From Chitinivibrionia bacterium (lineage in GTDB: Bacteria > Krumholzibacteriota > Krumholzibacteriia > WVZY01): a DNA stretch of 11,815 bases. The position numbers and the translations under genes were made by a program. A model generated the notes under the pieces. The model made no database searches. It saw only the letters and a program-made list of their open reading frames with translations, and had not been told where the DNA came from. The stretch is from the NCBI GenBank assembly GCA_016208665.1, contig JACQXT010000156.1:1-11815 (forward strand), given 5' to 3'. Positions 5,246 to 11,815 of the stretch are shown here, piece by piece; position 1 is the first letter of the stretch; every line of letters begins with the position of its first letter.

Positions 5246-6268
5246 TTATGTGACGGGTTCCGCCGCTTTATCCTTTTCTTCCTGATCCGGCTTCTTCTCT
5301 CCGGAAATAGTTTCCACATCCATGCCGAGATACAGACCCATGCCGGCAAGGATTTCCGAGATTTCCTTCAGGCTCTGCTTGCCGAAGTTTCTGTATTTCA
5401 ACATCTCCTGCTCGCTGCGCCGCACCAGATCGCCGAGCGTCTTGATGTTCGCCCTGCGCAGGCAATTGCTGGACCGGACCGAGAGCTCGAGTTCGTCGAC
5501 GCTGCGTGCGAGCAGATCCCGCAGGGCTTCGAGTTCCTCGTCGACTTCCTCTTCCTTGTCTTCCGTCGGTTCTTCGGGGAAGTGGATGAAGAGGAGCATA
5601 TGATCCTTCAATATCTTAGCCGCGTATCCGAGCGCGTCCTCGGCGGTAACGCTCCCGTCCGTCGTGATCTCCAGGGTCAGTTTGTCGTAGTCCGTGCGCT
5701 GCCCGACGCGCGTATCCTCGACCACGTACGAGACCTTCCGCACGGGAGAGAAGTTCGAATCGACCGGAATGAGGCCGATATCGTAATCATCGAGCGCATG
5801 AGCCTCGACGGGCACATAGCCCCTGCCGTGGCCGACGAGGATATTCATTTCGATCTTCGTTTTTTCGGTGGCGGTGCAGATCACCAGGTCCTTGTTGACG
5901 ATCTTGACGCTCGGGTCTTCGGTAATATCAGCGGCGGTGATCGGCCCCGTTTTCTCGACGTTGAGATCGAGATACCGGGGGGAGTCGACTTCCAGCTTCA
6001 CAACCATCTGCTTGAGATTGAGAATGATGTCCGTCATGTCTTCGAGAACGCCCGGGATGTTGCTCAGCTCGTGCAGCACTCCGCCGGCGCGAACCGCGGT
6101 GACGGCCGCTCCCTGTATGGAAGAGATCAACGTTCGTCGAAGGCCGTTGCCGATCGTCAGCCCGAATCCCCGTTCGAGCGGCTCGATAACGAACTTCCCG
6201 TACGACGTTGTCATCGATTCTTCGTCTCGAATAATCTCTTTCGGCATTAATAAGTTTCGCCACTTCAT
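5246..6268 (-). CDS. rpoA: DNA-directed RNA polymerase subunit alpha
   Basis: 340 residues. The N-terminal assembly domain (about 12-225) contains EPLERGFGLTIGNGLRRTL, and the acidic linker (about 230-250) is Glu/Asp-rich. The C-terminal DNA/activator-binding domain (about 255-318) carries VRSSNCLRRANIKTLGDLV and NFGKQSLKEI. The Arg that contacts the UP element in E. coli (R265) falls at residue 265 here as well. A short charged tail follows. The start at 6268 (MKWRNLL) is chosen because AGGAGG lies 9 nt upstream; an ATG at 6298 lies upstream of that site and would add ten residues without support. The subunit scaffolds RNA polymerase assembly. A 115-bp gap with two GC-rich hairpins separates it from rpsD. 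Confidence 0.98.
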   Translation of the reverse strand: MKWRNLLMPKEIIRDEESMTTSYGKFVIEPLERGFGLTIGNGLRRTLISSIQGAAVTAVRAGGVLHELSNIPGVLEDMTDIILNLKQMVVKLEVDSPRYLDLNVEKTGPITAADITEDPSVKIVNKDLVICTATEKTKIEMNILVGHGRGYVPVEAHALDDYDIGLIPVDSNFSPVRKVSYVVEDTRVGQRTDYDKLTLEITTDGSVTAEDALGYAAKILKDHMLLFIHFPEEPTEDKEEEVDEELEALRDLLARSVDELELSVRSSNCLRRANIKTLGDLVRRSEQEMLKYRNFGKQSLKEISEILAGMGLYLGMDVETISGEKKPDQEEKDKAAEPVT

Positions 6269-6316
6269 TGATATGCCCCTCCTGTGGAGAGCGAACAACT
6301 GCTTGCATTACAACCC

Positions 6317-6342
6317 GAGCGGCAGCGGCGCGGCGCCCGCTC
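6317..6342 (-). other. GC-rich hairpin in rpoA leader
   Basis: GAGCGG (6337-6342 on the minus strand) pairs with CCGCTC (6317-6322) around a 14-nt GC-rich loop. It lies about 50 nt before the rpoA start, without a T-tract, so it is unlikely to be an intrinsic terminator. It could set mRNA stability or be a protein-binding site. Confidence 0.35.
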
Positions 6343-6362
6343 CGCCGGTCCTTGCCCGTCCG

Positions 6363-6381
6363 GCTTGCGGCCGGCGCAAGC
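6363..6381 (-). other. hairpin immediately after rpsD stop
   Basis: Perfect 7-bp stem GCTTGCG/CGCAAGC with a 5-nt loop CCGGC, starting 2 nt after the rpsD stop codon and lacking a T-tract. It is probably an intercistronic stabiliser or processing site rather than a terminator, since rpoA and rplQ follow. Confidence 0.45.
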
Positions 6382-6383
6382 GG

Positions 6384-7013
6384 CTATTTTGAATACAACT
6401 CTACGATCAGATACTCGTTGACCGGTATCGGCATGGCTTCCCGGGATGGAATGTCGAGAAAGCGCCCTTCCAGCTTGTTGACGTCCATCTCGAGATACGA
6501 CACCATCTGGCGCGCGTCGAAATTCTTCAGACTTTCCTGGACCACGAACAGGTTCTTGCTCTTTTCGGCCAGCGTAACGCGGTCGCCGGGCTTGACCAGG
6601 TAGCTGGGAATATTGACCCGCTTGCCGTTCACGAGAAAGTGATTGTGCCGGATCAGCTGGCGCGACGTGCTGCGCGAAGAACTGAATCCCAGGCGGTACA
6701 CGACGTTGTCGAGCCTTCTCTCCAGAAGACACAACAGATTGGTGCCGGTGATGCCGGTCTGGCGCTCCGCTTTCTCGAAGTAGTTCCTGAACTGCAGTTC
6801 GAGCAGCCCGTACATGCGGCGGAGCTTCTGTTTTTCTCTGAGCTGGATATTGTACTTCGACGGCTTCCCCTTGCGGAGATGTCCGTGCTGTCCGGGCGGA
6901 AACGCGCGCTGCTCGATCGCGCACTTCTTCGTATAGCACCGGTCGCCTTTCAAGAAGAGCTTGTCGCCCTCCCGCCGGCACAACTTGCATTTTGCATCTC
7001 TATACCGCGCCAT
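6384..7013 (-). CDS. rpsD: 30S ribosomal protein S4, zinc-binding form
   Basis: 209 residues starting [17 protein letters not shown]4 is a primary 16S rRNA-binding protein that nucleates assembly of the 30S body. Cys9, Cys12, Cys26 and Cys31 make the four-cysteine zinc site of the C+ form. The S4 RNA-binding domain lies at about 98-160 ([14 protein letters not shown], then [14 protein letters not shown]), and the ending [13 protein letters not shown] is typical. AGGAGG lies 5 nt before the ATG. In E. coli S4 represses the alpha operon through a pseudoknot in the rpsM leader. Here only 20 nt separate rpmJ from rpsM, so any such site would have to overlap rpmJ; I could not recognise one. Confidence 0.98.
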   Translation of the reverse strand: MARYRDAKCKLCRREGDKLFLKGDRCYTKKCAIEQRAFPPGQHGHLRKGKPSKYNIQLREKQKLRRMYGLLELQFRNYFEKAERQTGITGTNLLCLLERRLDNVVYRLGFSSSRSTSRQLIRHNHFLVNGKRVNIPSYLVKPGDRVTLAEKSKNLFVVQESLKNFDARQMVSYLEMDVNKLEGRFLDIPSREAMPIPVNEYLIVELYSK

Positions 7014-7048
7014 TCATTCCTCCTACCGTACTGTCTTGTGTGCGGGCG

Positions 7049-7441
7049 CTATACTCTGCGCCGCTTCCTCGGACGGCATCCGTTATGGGGAGCCGGCGTG
7101 ACGTCTTTGACGCCCGACACTTCGAGACCGGCCGCTTTGAGAGACCTGATTGCGGCTTCTCTTCCGGCGCCGGGACCTTTTACCCAGGCCTCGACTTTCT
7201 TCATGCCCATCTCCCTCACTTCCCTGGCACAGCGGTCCGCCGCCTGCTGGGCGGCGAACGGAGTGCTCTTGCGGGAGCCTTTGAATCCCATTTTGCCGGG
7301 GCTCGCCCACGACAGCACATTACCGGTATTATCCGTGATGGTGATAATGGTGTTATTGAACGTGGACTTGATGTGGGCGATTCCGGAAACATCGATCCTT
7401 CTCGCCTTTTTCTTTTTCGGTCCTTTTTTTGGTTTTGCCAA
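7049..7441 (-). CDS. rpsK: 30S ribosomal protein S11, TTG start
   Basis: 130 residues. After a Lys-rich N-terminus ([14 protein letters not shown]) the S11 core is clear: [16 protein letters not shown] (22-37), [14 protein letters not shown] (52-65) and the ending [16 protein letters not shown]11 forms part of the 30S platform beside the mRNA exit. The initiator codon is TTG (7439-7441), with AGGAGG six bases upstream, so the start is well supported despite being non-ATG. Sequence and length are otherwise ordinary. The 87-bp gap from rpsM contains a GC-rich hairpin; rpsD follows 35 nt downstream. Confidence 0.97.
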   Translation of the reverse strand: MAKPKKGPKKKKARRIDVSGIAHIKSTFNNTIITITDNTGNVLSWASPGKMGFKGSRKSTPFAAQQAADRCAREVREMGMKKVEAWVKGPGAGREAAIRSLKAAGLEVSGVKDVTPAPHNGCRPRKRRRV

Positions 7442-7477
7442 AACAAGCCTCCTCGGGCTTCAATGCATCTCACGGAA

Positions 7478-7500
7478 CGCCGCCGCACCGCCGGGCGGCG
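7478..7500 (-). other. GC-rich hairpin in rpsM-rpsK gap
   Basis: Perfect 7-bp stem CGCCGCC/GGCGGCG with a 9-nt loop, about 36 nt before the rpsK TTG start and with no T-tract. Among the otherwise tight spacings of the cluster this 87-bp gap is long, and the hairpin is the only structure I see in it. Confidence 0.45.
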
Positions 7501-7528
7501 CGAGACTCGTGCGACACTCGCCGGTCGT

Positions 7529-7918
7529 CTACTTGGCGGCCGCTTCTTTCTTGCGCCTCGAAGCACCCGGTCTCGCGCGAGGACCTTTTCTTGTCCGCGC
7601 GTTGGTGCTCGTGCGCTGGCCGCGAACCGGCAGCTTGCGTTTATGACGAATTCCCCTGTAACATCCGATATCCATCAGCCGCTTGATATTGTAGCTGATG
7701 TCGGTCCGGAGCGCGCCTTCCACCTTGTACTCGTTCTCGATCATGTTTCGGATCCGGATGGAATCCTCCTCATTGAGATCCTTGACGCGGCGGGTCGGAT
7801 CAAGCCCAAGCTTGCGGCAAATCTGCCGCGCCGACGTGCGCCCGATGCCATAGATGTAGGTAAGGCTGACTTCCAGACACTTGTCGTTGGGAATATCTAC
7901 TCCAGCAATGCGAGCCAA
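7529..7918 (-). CDS. rpsM: 30S ribosomal protein S13, TTG start
   Basis: 129 residues. The start (M)[12 protein letters not shown], the helix-two-turn-helix segment [16 protein letters not shown] (19-34) and the ending [16 protein letters not shown] are diagnostic of S13, which contacts the P-site tRNA and bridges the subunits at the 30S head. The initiator is TTG (7916-7918). An in-frame TGA directly precedes it and AGGAG lies six bases upstream, so no alternative upstream start is possible, and the N-terminus matches the family exactly. The gap to rpmJ is 20 nt. The tail [11 protein letters not shown] is slightly longer than usual. Confidence 0.97.
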   Translation of the reverse strand: MARIAGVDIPNDKCLEVSLTYIYGIGRTSARQICRKLGLDPTRRVKDLNEEDSIRIRNMIENEYKVEGALRTDISYNIKRLMDIGCYRGIRHKRKLPVRGQRTSTNARTRKGPRARPGASRRKKEAAAK

Positions 7919-7938
7919 TCAATGCTCCTTTCCCGCAA

Positions 7939-8052
7939 TTAGCCCTGGCGCTGCTTGTGGCGTTTGTTCTTACAGATCACGCGCACGACGCCTTTTCTGC
8001 GGATAATCTTGCAATACGGACAAATTTTTCTTACCGAGCTTCTGACTTTCAT
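7939..8052 (-). CDS. rpmJ: 50S ribosomal protein L36, zinc-binding form
   Basis: A 37-residue gene, [20 protein letters not shown] then [17 protein letters not shown], giving complete L36 with the zinc ribbon Cys11, Cys14, Cys27, His32 (C+ form). L36 is a small zinc-ribbon protein of the large subunit. The ATG at 8052 gives the canonical start. The nearest ribosome-binding-like sequence is a weak GGACGG about 8-10 nt upstream; a strong GGAGG lies about 24 nt away and can be paired in a stem (8077-8126). In-frame GTG and ATG codons upstream would add three or eight non-family residues and are not preferred. It lies between infA and rpsM as in many bacteria. Confidence 0.97.
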   Translation of the reverse strand: MKVRSSVRKICPYCKIIRRKGVVRVICKNKRHKQRQG

Positions 8053-8076
8053 ATGAAACACCGTCCGTTCAATCAT

Positions 8077-8126
8077 CCTCCGGGGGAGAACCCGCGCGTC
8101 CGCTGCCGGCGCCCCGTTTCCGGAGG
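8077..8126 (-). promoter_or_regulatory. long-range stem sequestering GGAGG upstream of rpmJ
   Basis: CCTCCGG (8120-8126) on the minus strand is perfectly complementary to CCGGAGG (8077-8083), enclosing a 36-nt GC-rich loop. The pairing hides the only strong Shine-Dalgarno-like sequence between infA and rpmJ. It could tune re-initiation after infA or be a binding site for a ribosomal protein. Seven base pairs with a long loop are suggestive, not proof. Confidence 0.35.
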
Positions 8127-8136
8127 TTCGTTCACA

Positions 8137-8355
8137 TCATTTATAGCGGTATACGATCCTGCCCCGCGTCAAATCATACGGCGAGAGTTCGAGCGTCACC
8201 CGGTCGCCCGGCAATATCTTGATGAAATGCATTCTCATCTTGCCTGAAACATGGGCGAGGACGACGTGGTTGTTTTCGAGCTCCACGCGGAACATCGTGT
8301 TGGGCAGAGCCTCGACGACCGTTCCTTCAACCGATATGCCTTTTTCCTTGGCCAT
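8137..8355 (-). CDS. infA: translation initiation factor IF-1
   Basis: 72 residues starting [19 protein letters not shown] and containing the S1-like OB-fold sequences [19 protein letters not shown] and [20 protein letters not shown]. The ending IVYRYK is normal. IF-1 occupies the A site of the 30S subunit during initiation. The ATG at 8355 gives the exact family start. Oddly, the nearest purine-rich site, GGAGGAG, ends 19 nt upstream. A small hairpin (AAGC, six-base loop, GCTT) between them would reduce the effective spacing to about 5 nt. The gap to map is 44 nt and to rpmJ 84 nt. Confidence 0.97.
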   Translation of the reverse strand: MAKEKGISVEGTVVEALPNTMFRVELENNHVVLAHVSGKMRMHFIKILPGDRVTLELSPYDLTRGRIVYRYK

Positions 8356-8399
8356 ACAAGCGTGTGTGCTTTCTCTCCTCCGCGGCCGGAATGCCCGAC

Positions 8400-9143
8400 T
8401 TATCTCGTGAGCGGGTCCGGCCCGTCTTTGGTTATCGCGATCGTGTCTTCGAAGTGCGCCGACAGCGATCGATCGGCCGTTACGACCGTCCATCCGTCGT
8501 CGAGCGTGAACACGTCGCTGCCGCCGGCGTTGACCATCGGCTCGATCGCCAGCACGAGGCCTTCCTCGAGCTTGATTCCCCGCGACGGCGGCCCGAAGTT
8601 GGGAACCTGCGGCTCTTCGTGCATCTGAGTGCCGATGCCGTGCCCCACGAGGGCCCGGACGACCGAAAAACCGTTTGCGACGACATGCCGCTCGACCGCG
8701 TGGGAGATGTCGGAAAGCCTGTTTCCGATGCGCGCCTGCTCGATGCCTTTGTCGAGCCCCTCCTGCGTCACCCGCATGAGTTTCGCAGCGAGCTCCGGTA
8801 TGCCGCCGACTGCGTACGTCCTCGCCGCGTCGGCGTAGTACCCGTCCTTGCAGACGCCGATATCGATGCTGACGATATCCCCTTCCTTCAACTCCCTGCC
8901 GTCAGGGATGCCGTGGACGACTTCATCGTTGACCGAAATGCATGTCGCCGCCGGATATCCCTGAAATCCCTTGAAGGCGGGCCTGGCGCCTTTCGAAACG
9001 ATGAGCCGCTCCACCCGCCGGTTTATGTCGTCTCTCGAAACGCCCGGTCCGACGATCGAACGGGCGAGTTCGAAACATTCCTTCAGTATCAAGCCGTTGG
9101 ACCGCATAACGGCGATCTCAGCCGGCGATTTCAAAACGATCAT
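8400..9143 (-). CDS. map: type I methionine aminopeptidase
   Basis: 247 residues, the usual length of the short (type Ia) enzyme that removes initiator methionine from nascent proteins. All catalytic residues are present: His77 (NDEVVHG) and metal ligands Asp94 (SIDIG), Asp105 (YYADAART), His168 (VGHGIG), Glu201 (LAIEP) and Glu232 (AHFEDT). Each sits three residues earlier than its E. coli counterpart. The ATG overlaps the adk stop (ATGA), and no strong Shine-Dalgarno is visible, so expression is probably by translational coupling to adk. Stop TAA. Confidence 0.98.
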   Translation of the reverse strand: MIVLKSPAEIAVMRSNGLILKECFELARSIVGPGVSRDDINRRVERLIVSKGARPAFKGFQGYPAATCISVNDEVVHGIPDGRELKEGDIVSIDIGVCKDGYYADAARTYAVGGIPELAAKLMRVTQEGLDKGIEQARIGNRLSDISHAVERHVVANGFSVVRALVGHGIGTQMHEEPQVPNFGPPSRGIKLEEGLVLAIEPMVNAGGSDVFTLDDGWTVVTADRSLSAHFEDTIAITKDGPDPLTR

Positions 9144-9793
9144 TCGCTGACCAGCCGCTCGATTGCTTCGGTTACCTCGTCTATGGGCCGCGATCCGTCG
9201 ACTTTCAAGAGCCGGCTTCCATCATCGTAAAAATCTATGATCGGCAGGGTCTGCGCCCTGTATACGTCCAACCGCTTGCGAATGGTGCCCGACGTGTCGT
9301 CTTCCCGCTGGACGAGCGCGCCGCCGCACTGGTCGCACACGCCTTCCTTCCGGGGCGGTTTGTTCAATAGATTGTAGACCGCCTTGCACTTCGAGCACGT
9401 CCTCCTGTTGGACAGGCGCGCCACGATGATCTCCGGATCGATATCCAGCAGAATGACCGCGTCGAGATTTTCTCCGATGTCGCCGAGCACGAGTTCCAGC
9501 GCCTCCGCCTGCGACGTCGTGCGGGGATACCCGTCGAGTATCCAGCCGTCGTACGCCGTCTTGTTCCCGGGCTGGGAGAGCGCCTCTCTGATGAGTTCGA
9601 GCACGATGGAATCGGGCACCAGTTGTCCCGACGCCAGCGTGTCCGCGACCTGCTTGCCCAGCGGCGTTTTCCGCGCGACGGCGTCGCGGAGCAGATCGCC
9701 CGTCGAAATATGGTGCAGATTCCTTTTTTCGGCGAAACGGGATGCTTGCGTTCCCTTGCCTGAACCCGGCGCGCCTAGAATCACAAAGTTCAT
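9140..9793 (-). CDS. adk: adenylate kinase, zinc-LID form
   Basis: 217 residues from the ATG at 9793. It interconverts ATP + AMP and 2 ADP in the cytoplasm. The P-loop GAPGSGKGT is at 7-15, the AMP-binding region includes STGDLLRDAV (30-39), and LDGYPRT is at 86-92. The LID domain carries Cys133, Cys136, Cys153 and Cys156 (CxxC-x16-CxxC), a structural zinc site common in Gram-positive and many other bacteria, unlike the zinc-free E. coli LID. A second ATG at 9799 adds two residues. The AGAGG site is only 3 nt from that ATG but 9 nt from the one chosen, and the chosen start matches the family N-terminus. The gap to secY is 12 nt; overlaps map by ATGA. Confidence 0.97.
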   Translation of the reverse strand: MNFVILGAPGSGKGTQASRFAEKRNLHHISTGDLLRDAVARKTPLGKQVADTLASGQLVPDSIVLELIREALSQPGNKTAYDGWILDGYPRTTSQAEALELVLGDIGENLDAVILLDIDPEIIVARLSNRRTCSKCKAVYNLLNKPPRKEGVCDQCGGALVQREDDTSGTIRKRLDVYRAQTLPIIDFYDDGSRLLKVDGSRPIDEVTEAIERLVSE

Positions 9794-9805
9794 GTTCATG
9801 TACCT

Positions 9806-11116
9806 CTATCGCCGCCCTCTGAGCCTTCCGTGTTTCACGAATCCGTCGTAGTGGCGCATGAGCAGATGCGATTCGATCTGGCGCAGCGTATCGAGCATGA
9901 CGCCGACCACGATCAGCAGGCCCGTGCCGCCGAAATAAAACGGAACGTTCACCCGGTACAGCAATATGTCCGGCAGGATCGCGATGAACGCCAGGAATAT
10001 GGCTCCCGGGAGCGTTATTCTCGTCAGCACCCTGTCGATGAACTCGGCGGTCTTCTTTCCGGGCCGGATGCCGGGAATGAATCCGCCGGATTTTTTCATG
10101 TTTTCGGCGACATCGACCGGATTCAGCACGATCGCCGTGTAAAAATACGTGAAGAAGATGATGATCGTTGCATAGAGCAGCTGATACACAATATGCCCCG
10201 GAGAAAGAATGAGCGATATGCGCTGCATGAAATCGACGTTCTTCACGAACGCGGCGATTGTGCTCGGGAACATAATCAGCGATTGCGCAAAAATGATCGG
10301 TATGACGCCCGCGATGTTGACGCCCAGCGGGATATGGCTCGCCTGCCCGCCGTAGATCTTCCGTCCCACGACACGTTTCGCGTACTGCACGGGGATGCGC
10401 CGCTGGCCCTGGGTGATAAAAATGACCGCCGCGATGACCACGATCATGACGGCTACGATAACGGCCAGCTTGAACGGCGACATCTGTCCCAGCGCGAGGG
10501 CTCTCCAGGTGTTCAGCATATCCATGGGGTACCGGGCGATGATTCCGATCGTAATGATGAGGGAGTTGCCGTTGCCGATGCCGCGCTCGGTAATCTGCTC
10601 GCCGAGCCACATGACGAATATCGTGCCGCTCGTGAGCGTGAGCACCGTCAGGATCCGGAATCCCATGCCCGGATTCATCACCGCCGGCTCGCCGCCGGAA
10701 CCGCTCAGGGATTCAAGAAAGTATGCGATGCCGATCGACTGAACCGCCGCGAGCACGACCGTCCCGTACCGTGTGTACTGCGTGATCTTTTTCCTGCCCT
10801 CTTCGCCTTCCTTCGCAAGCTTCTCGAAGTACGGAATAACCGCCTGGAAGAGCTGCAGGATAATCGACGCGCTGATGTAGGGCATGATGCCGAGGGCGAA
10901 TATGGTCGCTCGCTCGAGGTTGCCGCCGGCGAACATATCGTACAGCCCCAGAATCGTTCCGCGGGCTCCCTCGAAGAAGCCGGCGAGCACGGTCGTGTCG
11001 ACTCCCGGGGTCGTGATGTGCGCGCCGATGCGGTACACGAAGAGGAGGCCAATAGTGAACATGACCCTCTTCTGGAGTTCGGGAATACTGAAGATTTCCT
11101 GTAGTTTGGTAATCAT
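9806..11116 (-). CDS. secY: preprotein translocase subunit SecY
   Basis: 436 residues, the channel-forming subunit of the Sec translocon in the inner membrane. The expected ten hydrophobic segments are visible. The family sequence ATIFALGIMPYISASIILQL lies at about 70-89, the GTIFVMWLGEQITERGIGNG segment at about 164-183, and the C-terminal cytoplasmic tail has SHLLMRHYDGFVKHGRLRGR. The ATG at 11116 is the first possible start, because an in-frame TGA occurs two codons upstream. No Shine-Dalgarno is close; GAGAGGG lies about 20 nt away. The gap to rplO is 38 nt. Stop TAG, with adk following. Confidence 0.98.
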   Translation of the reverse strand: MITKLQEIFSIPELQKRVMFTIGLLFVYRIGAHITTPGVDTTVLAGFFEGARGTILGLYDMFAGGNLERATIFALGIMPYISASIILQLFQAVIPYFEKLAKEGEEGRKKITQYTRYGTVVLAAVQSIGIAYFLESLSGSGGEPAVMNPGMGFRILTVLTLTSGTIFVMWLGEQITERGIGNGNSLIITIGIIARYPMDMLNTWRALALGQMSPFKLAVIVAVMIVVIAAVIFITQGQRRIPVQYAKRVVGRKIYGGQASHIPLGVNIAGVIPIIFAQSLIMFPSTIAAFVKNVDFMQRISLILSPGHIVYQLLYATIIIFFTYFYTAIVLNPVDVAENMKKSGGFIPGIRPGKKTAEFIDRVLTRITLPGAIFLAFIAILPDILLYRVNVPFYFGGTGLLIVVGVMLDTLRQIESHLLMRHYDGFVKHGRLRGRR

Positions 11117-11154
11117 GAGTTGTCAAAGAGCGCAAGCCCTCTCATCGGGCTCGT

Positions 11155-11598
11155 CTATTCTATCAGTGTTATGTTGCCACCGGCCTTTTCCACTATCTCC
11201 CGGGCTTTCTTGCTGCACTTGTGCACGATCACCTTCACCGGCTGATCGAGCGCTCCGTCGCCGAGCAGTTTCAGCGGGAGATCCACCTTTTTCACCAGTC
11301 CTTTGTCGAGCAGCGCGTCAAGATTGATCTCGGCTCCCGACGGAAACCGGTTGAGATCCTTGACGTTCACGATCTGGTACACCTTCTTGAACCTGTTCGT
11401 GAAGCCTCTCTTGGGGACCCTGCGCTGCAATGGCATCTGTCCGCCTTCAAACCACCTCGGTATCGAGACGCCGGAGCGGGCTTTCTGGCCCTTCTCTCCG
11501 CGCCCCGCCGTTTGCCCGTGGCCCGAACCGGGGCCGCACCCGAGGCGTTTCTTCTTCTGCCTCGATCCGGGAGCGTGTTTCAGGTCTCCGAGTCTCAT
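11155..11598 (-). CDS. rplO: 50S ribosomal protein L15
   Basis: 147 residues with the Gly/Arg-rich rRNA-binding N-terminus typical of L15 ([20 protein letters not shown], then [20 protein letters not shown]) and the core segments PKRGFTNRF and [10 protein letters not shown]15 is a late-assembling 23S rRNA-binding protein. Its start codon overlaps the rpmD stop (ATGA), so the two are translationally coupled. Stop TAG or TAA is followed by the 38-nt gap before secY, the standard gene order. Confidence 0.97.
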   Translation of the reverse strand: MRLGDLKHAPGSRQKKKRLGCGPGSGHGQTAGRGEKGQKARSGVSIPRWFEGGQMPLQRRVPKRGFTNRFKKVYQIVNVKDLNRFPSGAEINLDALLDKGLVKKVDLPLKLLGDGALDQPVKVIVHKCSKKAREIVEKAGGNITLIE

Positions 11599-11792
11599 GA
11601 CGCATCACCCTCGATTTCCTGCACCGACACGAGGTGCCTCACCTGGTGGAGCATGCCTCTGAGTTGCGGCGTATCGTTCTTGACGAGGATTTCCTGGTGG
11701 TGATGAAACCCGATCGCCCGCATCGTCAGCTTATGCTTCATCGGCGAGCCGATCTGGCTCTTGATCTGTTTTATCTTCAGTTTTTTCTGCAT
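11595..11792 (-). CDS. rpmD: 50S ribosomal protein L30
   Basis: 65 residues, a normal-sized L30: [18 protein letters not shown], then [19 protein letters not shown] and the family hallmark [13 protein letters not shown] (45-57). It is a small 23S rRNA-binding protein, eukaryotic counterpart uL30. A purine-rich GAGAGAG lies 8 nt before the ATG. The remaining 23 bases to the right edge probably contain the end or tail of rpsE (S5), by conserved gene order, but too little is visible to identify it. Overlaps rplO by four bases. Confidence 0.96.
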   Translation of the reverse strand: MQKKLKIKQIKSQIGSPMKHKLTMRAIGFHHHQEILVKNDTPQLRGMLHQVRHLVSVQEIEGDAS

Positions 11793-11815
11793 GACTGTCG
11801 CTCTCTCTCAGGCCG

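Noticed and set aside
4484..6250. 588-codon open frame on the plus strand opposite rplQ and rpoA
   Set aside because: It mirrors confidently identified rplQ and rpoA; the long frame is a by-product of GC-rich codon use on the opposite strand, and its sequence resembles no family I know.
7919..7938. E. coli-type S4-binding pseudoknot before rpsM
   Set aside because: The rpmJ-rpsM gap is only 20 nt and I could not find the nested pairing; it would need to lie inside rpmJ.
9794..9799. Starting adk at the ATG at 9799
   Set aside because: Only 3 nt separate it from the AGAGG site; the next ATG has 9-nt spacing and matches the family N-terminus. The difference is two residues.
9830..11104. 424-codon open frame on the plus strand opposite secY
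   Set aside because: Shadow of secY; composition is rich in Arg, His and Asp, with no domain and no ribosome binding site of note.

Overview
The window is a stretch of bacterial chromosome, GC-rich in its coding parts. Reading down the minus strand from the right edge it carries the end of the spc ribosomal-protein operon and the whole alpha operon in the common order rpmD-rplO-secY-adk-map-infA-rpmJ-rpsM-rpsK-rpsD-rpoA-rplQ. Secreted proteins with signal peptides (gamma-glutamyltransferase and a GHL10-type glycoside-hydrolase-like protein) and a TPR protein with a hydrophobic N-terminal stretch suggest a Gram-negative-type envelope. I cannot name the phylum. S4, L36 and adenylate kinase are all the zinc-binding (Cys-containing) forms.

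Region 1 (1-2361): the 3' end of a plus-strand TPR protein gene converges on a minus-strand ggt gene. The ggt gene has a sigma70-like promoter whose -10 box lies so close to the ATG that the mRNA is probably leaderless.

Region 2 (2399-3416) is the unusual part. All of it is on the minus strand: a good promoter (TTGACG, 17 bp, TATATT), a small dyad at the expected transcription start, a tiny membrane-protein ORF, an ArsR-family repressor, an FmdB-type zinc-ribbon protein, and a rho-independent terminator. The tiny ORF has a strong ribosome binding site and is interrupted by an in-frame TGA after Gly-Val-Pro-Thr. Read through that TGA, it stays open for 25 more codons and stops inside the arsR start (ATGAATGA). 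A hairpin with loop CGUGA lies 23 nt after the TGA, as expected for a bacterial SECIS. The fmdB gene also ends in TGA. Two sense codons then a TAA follow it, and a second hairpin with the identical CGUGA loop lies 18 nt after that TGA. My best hypothesis is a compact arsR-regulated module encoding two selenoproteins: a single-span membrane protein and a C-terminally Sec-tipped FmdB protein. This is inferred from the sequence alone and needs comparative and biochemical proof.

Region 3 (3481-4671): a secreted GHL10/DUF187-like protein lies directly downstream of, and probably overlapping, rplQ.

Region 4 (4619-11792): the ribosomal/secretion/transcription cluster. Points of note are TTG start codons for both rpsM and rpsK, a distant Shine-Dalgarno for infA, a GGAGG upstream of rpmJ that can be locked in a long-range stem, GC-rich hairpins in the rpsM-rpsK and rpsD-rpoA gaps, and an L17 with a long charged C-terminal tail. 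No tRNA, rRNA, CRISPR array or mobile element was seen.
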